A stretch of 64,000 nt of DNA, taken from NCBI GenBank assembly GCA_964490325.1, contig CAZBBX010000004.1, forward strand, positions 30,153 through 94,152. Direction: 5' to 3'. Source of the stretch: DAOPJM01 sp964490325. GTDB taxonomy: Bacteria; Bacillota; Clostridia; Christensenellales; CAG-138. Shown one piece after another: positions 8,925-17,226 of this stretch. Below the pieces are notes generated by a model that was not told where the DNA came from, ran no database searches, and saw only the letters and a list, made by a program, of their open reading frames with translations. Each line of letters opens with the position of its first letter. Positions within the stretch are counted from its first letter, which is position 1. Position numbers and translations under genes: made by a program.

Positions 8925-10535
8925 ATGAAGCGATGGATCTGTGCGGGACTGTGCCTGCTGCTGCTTTTCTGCGGCGCCTGCAGCGCGGGACAAAAGGACG
9001 CGGCGGAAACGAACGAGCTGTACCGCGCCGAGGCGGAACCGCAGGCGCAGCAGACGAGCGACGCCTATCGCAACTACTACGAGATCTTCGTCTACTCGTT
9101 TTACGATTCCGACGGCGACGGCGTGGGCGACCTGAACGGCGTTACGCAAAAGCTGGACTACATCGCCTCCATGGGCTTCAACGGGATCTGGCTCATGCCC
9201 ATCTGCCCTTCGCCCACCTACCACAAGTATGACGCTTGCGATTACTGCGCCGTTGATCCGCTCTATGGGGACTTGGACGACTTTTCTGCACTCACCAAGG
9301 CGGCGCATGAGCGCGGAATCACCGTCATAACGGATCTGGTGCTCAACCATACCTCCTGTGAGCATCCTTGGTTCACGGCGGCCTGCGAGGCGCTGCGCAG
9401 CGGCGACTTGAGCTGCCCCTACATCGGGTACTACAACTTCACCACCGAAACGGGCAAGAGCGGCTACGAACGGCTCAGCGGCACGGACTATTGGTACGAA
9501 TGCCGTTTTTGGAGCGGTATGCCCGATCTGAACTTGGACAGCGCCGCGGTGCGAAAGGAGATTAGCGGCATCACGGACTTTTGGCTGGGACTGGGTGCGG
9601 ACGGCTTTCGACTGGACGCGGTAACAAGCTATTATACGGGCAACGTGGAAAAGAACGTGGAGTTTTTAAGCTATGTCAACGACTGCTGCAAGGCGGCGGA
9701 TCCCGACTGCTATCTGGTGGGCGAGGCGTGGGAGGCAAGCTATTCCCGCATCCGCAGCTACTATGCAAGCGGGGTGGACAGCTTCTTCCTTTTCCCGCTT
9801 GCGCAGGATACGGGAGACTTGGCGAACATCCTTAAGGACAATCGCACGGACGGCGGCGCCAAGTACGGCGCGCTGCTGCTCTCCTTGCAGGAGACCTTCG
9901 ACACGGGGGTCATGGCGCCCTTTCTCTGTAACCACGACACGGCGCGTTCGGCAAGCTTCCTTCGTTCGAGCCGCGAGGACAAGATCAAGATGGCGGCGGG
10001 GCTGCTGTTCCTGTTAAGCGGCGCCACCTTCACCTACTATGGCGAGGAGATCGGCATGACAGGCTCGGGGCAGGATCCCAACAAGCGCATCGCCTTCTTG
10101 TGGGAGGACGACCGCAGCGCGGCGGGCTATACCTTTGTACCCCCCGACGGTGCAGCGGTGACGGACAAGAGCTATGTGTATCCCTCCGCCGCGTCGCAGC
10201 AAGCGGACGCAAGCTCCATCCTCAATTACTACAAGACGGCGCTGCTCCTTCGCAACGCCTACCCTGCCGTTGCACGCGGCACGGCAAACGTGGTGGAGCA
10301 GAGCGCGTCCGAACGGCTCTGCCTCATCGAAAAGACTTGGAACGGGGAGCGCGTCCTGCTTGCCGTCAACACGGATCCTGCGGAGACGCTGACCCTTTCA
10401 ATGGACTTTGATGCGCTGGGCTACAGCACCGTGGGCGGACAGCTTCTAAGCGACGTCACCGTGCGCGGCGGCCTTAGCTTGGACGGTCAAACGCTGACCC
10501 TCCCGCCCTATTCCATCCTTGTTCTTATCCCCTAA
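8925..10535 (+). CDS. Secreted alpha-amylase-family (GH13) lipoprotein
   Basis: This 536-residue glycoside hydrolase cleaves alpha-glucans outside the cell. A signal sequence with the Cys-containing end LLFCGAC (residues about 15-19) suggests a lipoprotein, though the lipobox is not perfect. The (beta/alpha)8 core begins at YYEIFVYSFYDSDGDGVGDL. Catalytic residues: nucleophile Asp about 230 in GFRLDAV, acid/base Glu about 266 in GEAWE, and the third Asp about 337 in NHD. The start is the ATG behind GGGAGGGG. An intracellular alpha-glucosidase at 27.6 kb could process the imported products. Confidence 0.88.
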   Translation: MKRWICAGLCLLLLFCGACSAGQKDAAETNELYRAEAEPQAQQTSDAYRNYYEIFVYSFYDSDGDGVGDLNGVTQKLDYIASMGFNGIWLMPICPSPTYHKYDACDYCAVDPLYGDLDDFSALTKAAHERGITVITDLVLNHTSCEHPWFTAACEALRSGDLSCPYIGYYNFTTETGKSGYERLSGTDYWYECRFWSGMPDLNLDSAAVRKEISGITDFWLGLGADGFRLDAVTSYYTGNVEKNVEFLSYVNDCCKAADPDCYLVGEAWEASYSRIRSYYASGVDSFFLFPLAQDTGDLANILKDNRTDGGAKYGALLLSLQETFDTGVMAPFLCNHDTARSASFLRSSREDKIKMAAGLLFLLSGATFTYYGEEIGMTGSGQDPNKRIAFLWEDDRSAAGYTFVPPDGAAVTDKSYVYPSAASQQADASSILNYYKTALLLRNAYPAVARGTANVVEQSASERLCLIEKTWNGERVLLAVNTDPAETLTLSMDFDALGYSTVGGQLLSDVTVRGGLSLDGQTLTLPPYSILVLIP

Positions 10536-10540
10536 AGGCT

Positions 10541-11524
10541 TCAACAGCTCTTATTTTCAAACAGCGGCTCTATATGGGTCTTGATCAGATCGATGGGATC
10601 CTTACAGCGCCCCGCAAAACGGGAGGCAATGGCCACGGTCAGCCCCCGTTTTTTGTTGACGTAGATGGCGTTTCCGCCGTCGCCCAAGGCGGCAAAGCTC
10701 TGCTCCGTCGGGTCAATGATCCACCACAGGTATCCGTAGCGCAGCTCGTTAAGTCGGCTGTGCTCCTGTGTGCTTTCCGTAAGAAAAGCTTCGAGCACGA
10801 GGCTCTTTCCCGCAAAGCTCCCGTTGTTCAGGCAAAGCTGCCCAAGCAGCGCCATGTCGTTGGCTGTGAGAAACAAGCCCCAGCCTGCGGTGTTCACGCC
10901 CTTGGGATCCGCCACCCAGCCCTCTTTGTGATGCTCGCGCATGATGGCAAATTGCTCCTCCTTGCTGTGGAACACAATGTTCTCCCTTACGCCGACGCCC
11001 AAGGGCACAAACAGCTTTTCCATGGCATAGCTTAGGGGCGTTTGCCCCGTTGCCGCCGCCAAAACACCCGTCAGGATATCGGGGCCGATGAGCGGGGCAT
11101 AGCGAAACTGTCCGATCTCGCCCTTACCGCCGAGCAGGTCGAGGGAGGCGCGCACCCAGTCCTCGCTTGTGAAGTACTTGGTATAGGGCGCGGAGCGATA
11201 CTTATAGGGCGCGGTCATGGTCAGTAGGTCGATAAGGCGTATCCTTTGGATCGTCTTTTCACCGCGCTTGACTGTATATGCGGGGAAAAAGTCCAAGACC
11301 CTCTGCTCCACGCTGCCGATCGCTCCCTCCTTTAGAGCAATGCCGATCAGCAGGGATACGATACTTTTGGTCACGGAGAACACATGGAAGGCGTCCTTCC
11401 CGCCGTATCCGTTAAAATACGCCTCGTACAGCGTTTCCTCCCGCCCGCGAACGAGCAGACCGCACACGTTTTTATACTCGGTTTGTATGAGCGCTTCCAA
11501 GGCGCTTGTGTCCGCTTGCAGCAT
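10541..11524 (-). CDS. Serine hydrolase of the beta-lactamase/class C penicillin-binding family
   Basis: This 327-residue protein has the S-x-x-K nucleophile motif SVTK at 50-53, the YxN-like region and the long family spacing of class C beta-lactamase-like hydrolases; GYLWWIID and GDGGNAIYV lie toward the C-terminus. There is no clear signal peptide, so it is probably a cytoplasmic esterase/peptidase-like member rather than an antibiotic resistance enzyme. The start is the ATG at 11524 behind GGAAGGGAAG; in-frame upstream codons run into the sigF duplication and the N run and are unlikely to be real. It converges with the amylase gene with 5 bases between stops. Confidence 0.8.
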   Translation of the reverse strand: MLQADTSALEALIQTEYKNVCGLLVRGREETLYEAYFNGYGGKDAFHVFSVTKSIVSLLIGIALKEGAIGSVEQRVLDFFPAYTVKRGEKTIQRIRLIDLLTMTAPYKYRSAPYTKYFTSEDWVRASLDLLGGKGEIGQFRYAPLIGPDILTGVLAAATGQTPLSYAMEKLFVPLGVGVRENIVFHSKEEQFAIMREHHKEGWVADPKGVNTAGWGLFLTANDMALLGQLCLNNGSFAGKSLVLEAFLTESTQEHSRLNELRYGYLWWIIDPTEQSFAALGDGGNAIYVNKKRGLTVAIASRFAGRCKDPIDLIKTHIEPLFENKSC

Positions 11525-11612
11525 GGTCTCACTTCCCTTCCAAGCTAAGGATACGGGCATTACAAATGTTTTGCAAGCGGTTTTTTCGGGCGGAAGCTCT
11601 TTAGCTGCTGCA

Positions 11613-11822
11613 CAGCGCGCCAAGCGAGCGCTTGATGAGGCGGGAGATCTGCACCTGTGAAAGTCCCNNNNNNNNNNNNNNNNNNNNNNNNNNNNNNNNN
11701 NNNNNNNNNNNNNNNNNNNNNNNNNNNNNNNNNNNNNNNNNNNNNNNNNNNNNNNNNNNNNNNNNNNCGAGGCGGCAGGCGCTCCAATAGGGCGTTTACG
11801 GTCATTTGATCCAACAGCTTTT
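11613..11822 (-). pseudogene. Tandem partial copy of the sigF 3' end (sigma region 4 fragment)
   Basis: Bases 11613-11667 equal 11868-11922 and 11768-11822 equal 11989-12043, all inside sigF. The middle is hidden by the N run. The copy would encode the piece from LLDQMTVNALLERLPP to ISRLIKRSLGAL, i.e. the sigma-4 helix-turn-helix, but in another frame than sigF and without a start or ribosome binding site. It is therefore a non-functional tandem duplication, or conceivably an assembly error. Confidence 0.6.
11668..11767. other. Assembly gap (100 N)
   Basis: The run is exactly 100 N, a placeholder length. Both flanks are exactly 55 bases of sequence also present in sigF before they diverge, so the missing piece is probably the 66 bases equivalent to 11923-11988. 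Confidence 0.9.
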
Positions 11823-11855
11823 GCTTTTCCAAGCGGCTTTTCGGTTGGAAGTTCT

Positions 11856-12563
11856 TCAACCGCTGCGCAGCGCGCCAAGCGAGCGCTTGATGAGGCGGGA
11901 GATCTGCACCTGTGAAAGTCCCAAGCGCGCAGCGATCTCGGCCTGCGTCAGATCGGCGTAGTAGCGCAGCCGCAGTATAAGCGCTTCGCGAGGCGGCAGG
12001 CGCTCCAATAGGGCGTTTACGGTCATTTGATCCAACAGCTTTTCCTCCTCGCTGTCCGTGCCCAAGAAGGCGAGCAGGGGGGCGTCCTCCTCGCCATAGG
12101 CAGCGTCGATCGAAAGCGGCGTTTCGCGGCCTGCAAGCGCCATGGCAAGCTCCTCGGGGGATACCATCAGCTTCTCGGCAAGCCCCGCGACGCCCAAGTC
12201 CTCCCCCTCCTGTAAAAGCGCGGCAGCCCTTGCCGCTAACGCCTTTGCGGAGCGAGGGACGGCTACAGCGCCGTCGTCGCGCAAAAAACGCTTGATCTCT
12301 CCTGCGATGAGGGGTACGGCGTAGGTGGAAAACTGTACGCCAAAGGAGGGATCGAAGCGCCGTATCGCCTTGACAAGACCCATGCTGCCCAGCTGTACAA
12401 GGTCGCCCATGTCCACGCCGCGGTCGCGATAGCGCTTTGCAATGGCGTATACCAAGGGGAGATTGCGTTCGCACAGCAGCGCTTCCGCGTTCGCGTCGCC
12501 CGCGTTGGCGCTTTTCAGCAGGGGCAAAAAGTCGGCGTCCCTACTGCTCGGCGCGTCCGCCAT
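11856..12563 (-). CDS. sigF: Forespore RNA polymerase sigma factor SigF
   Basis: This 235-residue sigma-70 factor directs early forespore transcription. Region 2 is seen in NLPLVYAIAKRY and DLVQLGSMGLVKAIRRFD, the core-binding and -10 recognition part; region 3 follows in the middle, and region 4 carries the helix-turn-helix TQAEIAARLGLSQVQISRLIKR before the C-terminus. It overlaps spoIIAB by 23 bases, the usual operon order. The stop at 11856 comes just after SLGALRSG. The duplicated 3' end downstream does not touch this copy. Confidence 0.93.
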   Translation of the reverse strand: MADAPSSRDADFLPLLKSANAGDANAEALLCERNLPLVYAIAKRYRDRGVDMGDLVQLGSMGLVKAIRRFDPSFGVQFSTYAVPLIAGEIKRFLRDDGAVAVPRSAKALAARAAALLQEGEDLGVAGLAEKLMVSPEELAMALAGRETPLSIDAAYGEEDAPLLAFLGTDSEEEKLLDQMTVNALLERLPPREALILRLRYYADLTQAEIAARLGLSQVQISRLIKRSLGALRSG

Positions 12564-12987
12564 GCCGCGAAAACCGTTTGACCATCGTTACGGACGTCCC
12601 CTTCCCGGGGGAGGAAACGACGCGTACCTCCTCCATGAAGGCCTCCATGACGGCAAAGCCCATACCGCTGCGTTCCAGCTCGGGCTTGGAGGTATAGAAG
12701 GGCTTGCGGGCAAGCTCGATGTCGGCAATGCCGGTACCCTCGTCGCTCACCACAACGGTGAAGCGTTCATCCTCGATCGAACAGCGCAGCGTGACAACGC
12801 CGTCCTCTCTGTTTTCGTACCCGTGGATGATGGCGTTGGTGACGGCCTCGCTCACGGCGGTGCGCAGGTCGGACAGCTCCTCGATCGTCGGGTTCTGCTG
12901 CGCGGCAAAGGCTGCCGCCACAGCGCGGGCAAAGCTTTCGTTCTGCGAAAGGCTCAAGAAACGCAATTCCATTTCATTATGTATCAT
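12541..12987 (-). CDS. spoIIAB: Anti-sigma F factor / serine kinase SpoIIAB
   Basis: This 148-residue GHKL-fold kinase holds SigF inactive and phosphorylates SpoIIAA. The N box (SEAVTNAIIHGY), the G1 box (VSDEGTGI) and the G2 region (RSGMGFAVMEAF, SPGKGTSV) are complete. The start is the ATG at 12987 behind AGGAGGTGC. It lies between spoIIAA and sigF in the canonical order. Confidence 0.93.
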   Translation of the reverse strand: MIHNEMELRFLSLSQNESFARAVAAAFAAQQNPTIEELSDLRTAVSEAVTNAIIHGYENREDGVVTLRCSIEDERFTVVVSDEGTGIADIELARKPFYTSKPELERSGMGFAVMEAFMEEVRVVSSPGKGTSVTMVKRFSRHGGRAEQ

Positions 12988-12997
12988 GCCGCACCTC

Positions 12998-13303
12998 CTA
13001 CTGCCGTTCGACCAGGGCATACAGCCCCGACATGCGGAAGATGCGGTCGATGGGCGCGCTCATGCCGCTCACGATCAGCCGTCCGCCTCGAAGGGACAGC
13101 GTACGATAGCGTCCCAGTATGACGCCAAGCCCCGCGCTGTCCATAAAGCTCAGCTCCTCAAGATCCAGCATCAGCTCGCGCACGGATACATCGTGCAGCA
13201 GGGTGTCGAGCATGATGCGCGTACGTTCCGCGCTGTGGTGATCCAGCTCCCCAATGAGCTTCACCGTCAGCCGTGGACCGCGCTTGACCGCATCCAGTTC
13301 CAT
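12998..13303 (-). CDS. spoIIAA: Anti-anti-sigma factor SpoIIAA
   Basis: This 101-residue STAS-domain protein releases SigF by binding SpoIIAB. The phosphorylated serine is in SFMDSAGLGV, the family motif. The start MELDAVKRG is the ATG at 13303 behind AAGGAGGAG; the frame extends upstream without a better start. It is the first gene of the sporulation operon. Confidence 0.93.
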   Translation of the reverse strand: MELDAVKRGPRLTVKLIGELDHHSAERTRIMLDTLLHDVSVRELMLDLEELSFMDSAGLGVILGRYRTLSLRGGRLIVSGMSAPIDRIFRMSGLYALVERQ

Positions 13304-13339
13304 AGCTCCTCCTTGTGGCGCAGATATGCGCTTACTACT

Positions 13340-13368
13340 GTATTCCACGGCTAAAATTTGCAACCTCT
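13340..13368 (-). promoter_or_regulatory. Candidate sigma-H promoter of spoIIAA-spoIIAB-sigF
   Basis: On the minus strand AGAGGTTGC (-35, 13360-13368) is followed after 11 bases by GTGGAATAC (-10, 13340-13348). Sigma-H sites are RNAGGAWWW, 11-12 bases, RNNGAATWW; the -10 fits 8 of 9. In Bacillus this operon is sigma-H dependent. Confidence 0.5.
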
Positions 13369-13425
13369 TTGGAAGGCGGACGGCTTTTGCCGTATCGCGG
13401 CGGCTTTTGCCGCATAGCCTGTTCT

Positions 13426-14457
13426 ATGAAGAAAGGGAAGCTTTTTTACGGTCTGCTCCTGCTTGCGCTGTGTCTGACGCTGGCGCTCGGTCCCTGCCTC
13501 ATTCGCAAAGATGCGGGCAAGGACTGGCGCTATCTGCGCTTTGAGCGCGACAAGGCGGACTTTGCGGGGACCATCGTGCTGTATCACATCGTGGACGCCC
13601 GACCCTTCCGCGGGAGCCTCAGCTATTTTCTGACTAAGCGCGCCGAGGAGTTTCACAAGCTGTATCCCTCCGTCTATATCGAGGTCGTCGGCATGAGCGA
13701 GGCGGACTTTCGCGAACGGCTCGCCTATGGGCGGCTGCCCCACGCGCTCAGCTTCTTTGCAGGCTCGGTCACGGCGGACGATCTTGACGACTTCCCCTTA
13801 GAGGCGCCGTCCCTTCGAACGGGACTGCCCGCAGAGGAGCGCGCCCTGCCGTGGTGTCTGTCTTACTATGTCCTTGCCTACGCGGATCCTGCGGCAAAGC
13901 AAAAGAGCCTTGCGGAGCTGTACGCGGCGGGACAGCTGTATGCAGAGGATTGGATCGCGGCGCGGCTCGGCCTTGCGGCGGCGGGGGAAACGCCCGACTA
14001 CGACCGCTTTGCGGCGGGGGACTGCGCGGCGGCGGTGGTGGATCTGGGGCAGGCGGGACGGCTGCTTGCGGCGGGAAAGCTGACCCAACTCAGCCTTGCT
14101 CCCTTGGATGCGGTGACGGACGAGGTCTGCTATATGGGCGTGTATCGCGGCACGGACGCGGCGCGTGCGGCGTGGATCGCCCGCTTCTATGCCTTTTTGA
14201 TGGAGGAGGAAACGCAGCAGAAGCTCTCCGCCTACGGACTGTTCACGGCGGCGGCGGAGGTTGCGGACGTGTTCTCCGACAGCCGCCTGCAGACGCTTAC
14301 GGAGGCGTATACCGAACCCTGCTGCTGCAAGCCCTTCCTGCTTGCCGCGCAGCGGGATACGCTCTACCAAGACGCGGCCTTGGCGGCGGACGGCGACGAG
14401 GACGCCAAGCAGCGCTTTTTGGAGCGCTTTCATCTTGTGTTTCCCACAGAGAACTGA
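13426..14457 (+). CDS. Extracytoplasmic solute-binding-protein-like protein
   Basis: This 343-residue protein has an N-terminal signal or anchor (MKKGKLFYGLLLLALCLTLALG) and a body that resembles an extracellular solute-binding protein: FAGTIVLYHIVDA, then KRAEEFHKLYPSVYIEVVGM, then a C-terminal half with helices seen in sugar-binding proteins (YRGTDAARAAWIARFYAFLMEEETQQKL). No ABC permease is nearby. It is divergent from spoIIAA with 122 bases between. No good ribosome binding site precedes the ATG, so an upstream start at 13315 cannot be excluded, though that part overlaps the spoIIA promoter. Confidence 0.6.
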   Translation: MKKGKLFYGLLLLALCLTLALGPCLIRKDAGKDWRYLRFERDKADFAGTIVLYHIVDARPFRGSLSYFLTKRAEEFHKLYPSVYIEVVGMSEADFRERLAYGRLPHALSFFAGSVTADDLDDFPLEAPSLRTGLPAEERALPWCLSYYVLAYADPAAKQKSLAELYAAGQLYAEDWIAARLGLAAAGETPDYDRFAAGDCAAAVVDLGQAGRLLAAGKLTQLSLAPLDAVTDEVCYMGVYRGTDAARAAWIARFYAFLMEEETQQKLSAYGLFTAAAEVADVFSDSRLQTLTEAYTEPCCCKPFLLAAQRDTLYQDAALAADGDEDAKQRFLERFHLVFPTEN

Positions 14458-14463
14458 TATACT
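14435..14463 (+). promoter_or_regulatory. murB promoter, probably giving a leaderless transcript
   Basis: TTGTGT (14435-14440), 17 bases, then TGATATACT with -10 TATACT at 14458-14463. The ATG of murB begins 7 bases after the -10, where transcription itself should start, and no ribosome binding site is present. Confidence 0.55.
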
Positions 14464-14469
14464 GTAAAC

Positions 14470-15390
14470 ATGAAATATGATAGGCAAGCTATGGCCGCCG
14501 CGCTCAAGTCCTTGGGCGCGGAGGAGAACATCCCTCTTTCCGAACTGACCAGCTTTCGCATCGGCGGGCCCGCCCTGTTTGTTTTGCGGCCGCGTTCGCC
14601 CAAGGACGCCGCGCTGGCTCTAAAGCTTTGCGCCGAGGCGGGCTGCCCCGTGGAGCTGTTGGGGCGGGGCAGCAACGTGTTGGCGTCGGACAAGGGCTTT
14701 GACGGCCTGCTGCTGCGCATGGACGCTGCGGCTGAAGAACCGATCTGGTCGCAATGCGGCGTTACGGCATCGGCTTGCTATCCGTTGACCAAGCTTGCCA
14801 CAGAGGCGCTTGCCCGCGGCCTGATGGGTCTTGAGTGCATGGCGGGCATCCCCGGCACACTGGGCGGCGCCATCGCCATGAACGCAGGCGCATATGGCGC
14901 AAGCATCGCGCCGCTCCTACGGCGCGTGCAGCTCGTTTGCGACACGGGGGAGACGAGCTGGGAGGATGCGGACGCGTCGCAGTTTTCCTATCGCGTCAGC
15001 CCCTATGCCTATCCCAAGCGCTGCGTTTGGGCGGCCGAGCTGCAGCTGCAGCGGGACGACGGCAGCGCCGCGGAACGCTTTGCGGACTGCAGGAAGCAGC
15101 GCAGGGAGAAGCAGCCGCTGGAGCTGGCTTCGGCGGGAAGCACCTTTTTGCGCCCCAAGGGACACTTTGCGGGGGCACTCATCGAGGGCTGCGGCCTGAA
15201 GGGCTATCGCGTGGGACAGGCGGCGGTGTCCGACAAGCACGCGGGTTTTGTCGTCAACCTCGGCGGCGCGACCGCGGCGGAGGTCTTGGCGGTCATCCGC
15301 CATGTCTGTGAGACGGTGCTTGATAAGACGGGCGTGCTTCTACATTGTGAGATCAAGCTTTTGGGCTTTGACGGGGAGGATGTACTATGA
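14470..15390 (+). CDS. murB: UDP-N-acetylenolpyruvoylglucosamine reductase MurB
   Basis: This 306-residue FAD enzyme makes UDP-MurNAc for peptidoglycan. FAD-binding motifs: SELTSFRIGGPA near 25-36, LLGRGSNVLASD near 60, and GIPGTLGGAIAMNAGAYG near 126-143. The catalytic region is SAGSTFLRP near 219 and AGALIEGCGLKGYRVGQA near 235. The C-terminal Glu-containing CEIKLLG closes the family pattern (type IIa/IIb length). It opens the rapZ-whiA block and overlaps rapZ by 4 bases. Confidence 0.95.
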   Translation: MKYDRQAMAAALKSLGAEENIPLSELTSFRIGGPALFVLRPRSPKDAALALKLCAEAGCPVELLGRGSNVLASDKGFDGLLLRMDAAAEEPIWSQCGVTASACYPLTKLATEALARGLMGLECMAGIPGTLGGAIAMNAGAYGASIAPLLRRVQLVCDTGETSWEDADASQFSYRVSPYAYPKRCVWAAELQLQRDDGSAAERFADCRKQRREKQPLELASAGSTFLRPKGHFAGALIEGCGLKGYRVGQAAVSDKHAGFVVNLGGATAAEVLAVIRHVCETVLDKTGVLLHCEIKLLGFDGEDVL

Positions 15391-16283
15391 AACTCATCAT
15401 CGTATCGGGCATGAGCGGCGCGGGCAAGTCGCTGGCGCTGAACTCCTTGGAGGAGCTTGGCTTCTTCTGCGTGGACAACCTTCCCAGCTCCATGCTGCAG
15501 GAATTTGTGCAGCTTTGCAAGAACGCCACGCCGCAGGTCAAGCAGGCGGCGGTGACCATCGACAGCCGCGAGAGTCTGCTTTCCCGCAGTCCCTCGTCCA
15601 TGCTGGCGGCCATTCGTGCGGTGGACGTGCCCTACGAGATCCTCTTTTTGGACGCTCGTGACGATGTGCTGCGCAAGCGCTACAACGAAACAAGGCGCAG
15701 GCATCCCTTGGGCGAGGCGGGGGACGCGGAATCGGGCGTGCGGCACGAGCGTGTATACCTGCAGTTCATGCGCGACCGCGCCAACTATATCTTGGATACC
15801 AGCGACATTGCACCGCGCAACTTCACCAAGGTCATGCAAAAGCTGGTGCCGGAGATGAACGCGGAGGAGATGAGCGTCGTCGTGTCGAGCTTCGGCTACA
15901 AGCGCGGCGTGCCCGTGGACGCGGATTTTGTGCTGGATCTGCGCTTTTGCGAGAATCCCTTCTACTATGCTGAGCTGCGTGAGCTGTCGGGCTTGGACGA
16001 GCCTGTGCGCAATTTCGTGCTGGCGCAGCCCTATGTCAAGGAGTATTTGGACGATATTACGCACATGGTGCTCACCGTCATTCCTCTTTTTTCAAAGCAG
16101 GACAAGCATATGCTTCGCGTGTGCTTCGGCTGCACGGGTGGAAGGCATCGCTCGGTGGCGGCGGCGGAGGAGCTTGCACGGCGCTTGGCGGCGGCGGGAC
16201 AGGCCGTGCGCAGCTATCACCGCGATCTTAGCTCGGAGGCGGCGGACATCGAGGAACGCTTCTCAGGAAAGGACGAAACATGA
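15387..16283 (+). CDS. rapZ: RNase adapter / nucleotide-binding protein RapZ (YvcJ)
   Basis: This 298-residue protein has the P-loop GMSGAGKS at 8-15 in the N-terminal kinase-like domain and the C-terminal domain with CFGCTGGRHRSVA near 246-258. The GTPase-like YvcJ/RapZ family links cell-wall amino-sugar status to RNA control in other bacteria. It starts with an ATGA overlap with murB and ends with the same overlap with whiA. The usual yvcK between rapZ and whiA is missing here. Confidence 0.93.
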   Translation: MKLIIVSGMSGAGKSLALNSLEELGFFCVDNLPSSMLQEFVQLCKNATPQVKQAAVTIDSRESLLSRSPSSMLAAIRAVDVPYEILFLDARDDVLRKRYNETRRRHPLGEAGDAESGVRHERVYLQFMRDRANYILDTSDIAPRNFTKVMQKLVPEMNAEEMSVVVSSFGYKRGVPVDADFVLDLRFCENPFYYAELRELSGLDEPVRNFVLAQPYVKEYLDDITHMVLTVIPLFSKQDKHMLRVCFGCTGGRHRSVAAAEELARRLAAAGQAVRSYHRDLSSEAADIEERFSGKDET

Positions 16284-17224
16284 GCTTTTCCGCCAAGATC
16301 AAGGACGAGCTTGTTCGCATACGCTTAAAAAGCGAGCTGACGCGCCGCGCACAGCTCAGCGGCCTTGCCTTAAGCTGCGGCTCCCTGCGGCTCAATCGCA
16401 GCCCGCAGATCCTTTTTGAAACGGAGCATGCAGAGCTGGCTCGGCATATCGCGGGGTTGATCGAGGCGCAGTACCATTGCGAAGCCTCCATCGAGCGTGT
16501 GGCGCGGCAGCATCGCAAGCTGCCAAAGCTTCGGGTGCGCATGGACGGCGCGGCGTCGTTGGCGCTCATCGGCGATACGGGGCTGATGAACGTTGACGAG
16601 ACGGGAGCCTTTACGGGGGCGGATCTTCCCGCCTTCCTCTGGGACAGCGATGAGGCGAAGCGCGCCTTTTTGCGGGGCTTTTTTCTGGGCGCGGGGGTCT
16701 GCCCCGATCCGGGGCGCGGCGCCTATGGCTTGGAGCTGATCTGCTTGGACGAGCATCGAGCGCAGCGCGTGACGGAGCTGATACACGAATACGGTCTGCT
16801 GCCCAAGCGCGTTTTGCGTGGGGAGCGCTGGCTCGTGTACCTGCGCGGCGGCGACGAGGTGACAGGCTTCTTGGCGCTCATCGGTGCGAACGCGGCCGTA
16901 CTCCAATTTGAGAATGTCCGCGTCGAGAAGGAGACGCGCAACTATGTCAACCGCACGACCAACTGCGACAACGCCAACTTGGATAAGCAGGTGGAGGCGG
17001 GGCTGAAGCAGCTTACCGCCATAGAGTGCATCGAGCGCAGCATGCCGCTTGGCGAGCTGCCCGCATCACTGTACGAGGCTGCGATCCTGCGCAGGGAGGA
17101 TCCCAACGCGACCATAGCGGAGCTTGCGGACAAGGCGGGCATACGCAAGTCGGGCATGAACCATCGCCTGCAGCGCCTGTTGGCGTTGGCGGAGGAGCTG
17201 AACGCCTCCGCAGGGAGGGAGTAA
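16280..17224 (+). CDS. whiA: DNA-binding protein WhiA
   Basis: This 314-residue protein joins a LAGLIDADG-like N-terminal part (FSAKIKDELVRIRLKS, then AFLRGFFLGAGVCPDPGRGAYGLEL) to a C-terminal helix-turn-helix with the invariant NRTTNCDNANLDK and NATIAELADKAGIRKSGMNHRL. In Gram-positives WhiA influences sporulation and cell division or chromosome segregation. The start overlaps rapZ by 4 bases. Confidence 0.95.
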   Translation: MSFSAKIKDELVRIRLKSELTRRAQLSGLALSCGSLRLNRSPQILFETEHAELARHIAGLIEAQYHCEASIERVARQHRKLPKLRVRMDGAASLALIGDTGLMNVDETGAFTGADLPAFLWDSDEAKRAFLRGFFLGAGVCPDPGRGAYGLELICLDEHRAQRVTELIHEYGLLPKRVLRGERWLVYLRGGDEVTGFLALIGANAAVLQFENVRVEKETRNYVNRTTNCDNANLDKQVEAGLKQLTAIECIERSMPLGELPASLYEAAILRREDPNATIAELADKAGIRKSGMNHRLQRLLALAEELNASAGRE

Positions 17225-17226
17225 GC

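Noticed and set aside
10541..11878. 445-residue form of the serine hydrolase running through the N run
   Set aside because: The extra N-terminus is the sigF duplication read in another frame plus unknown bases; a good start with ribosome binding site exists at 11524.
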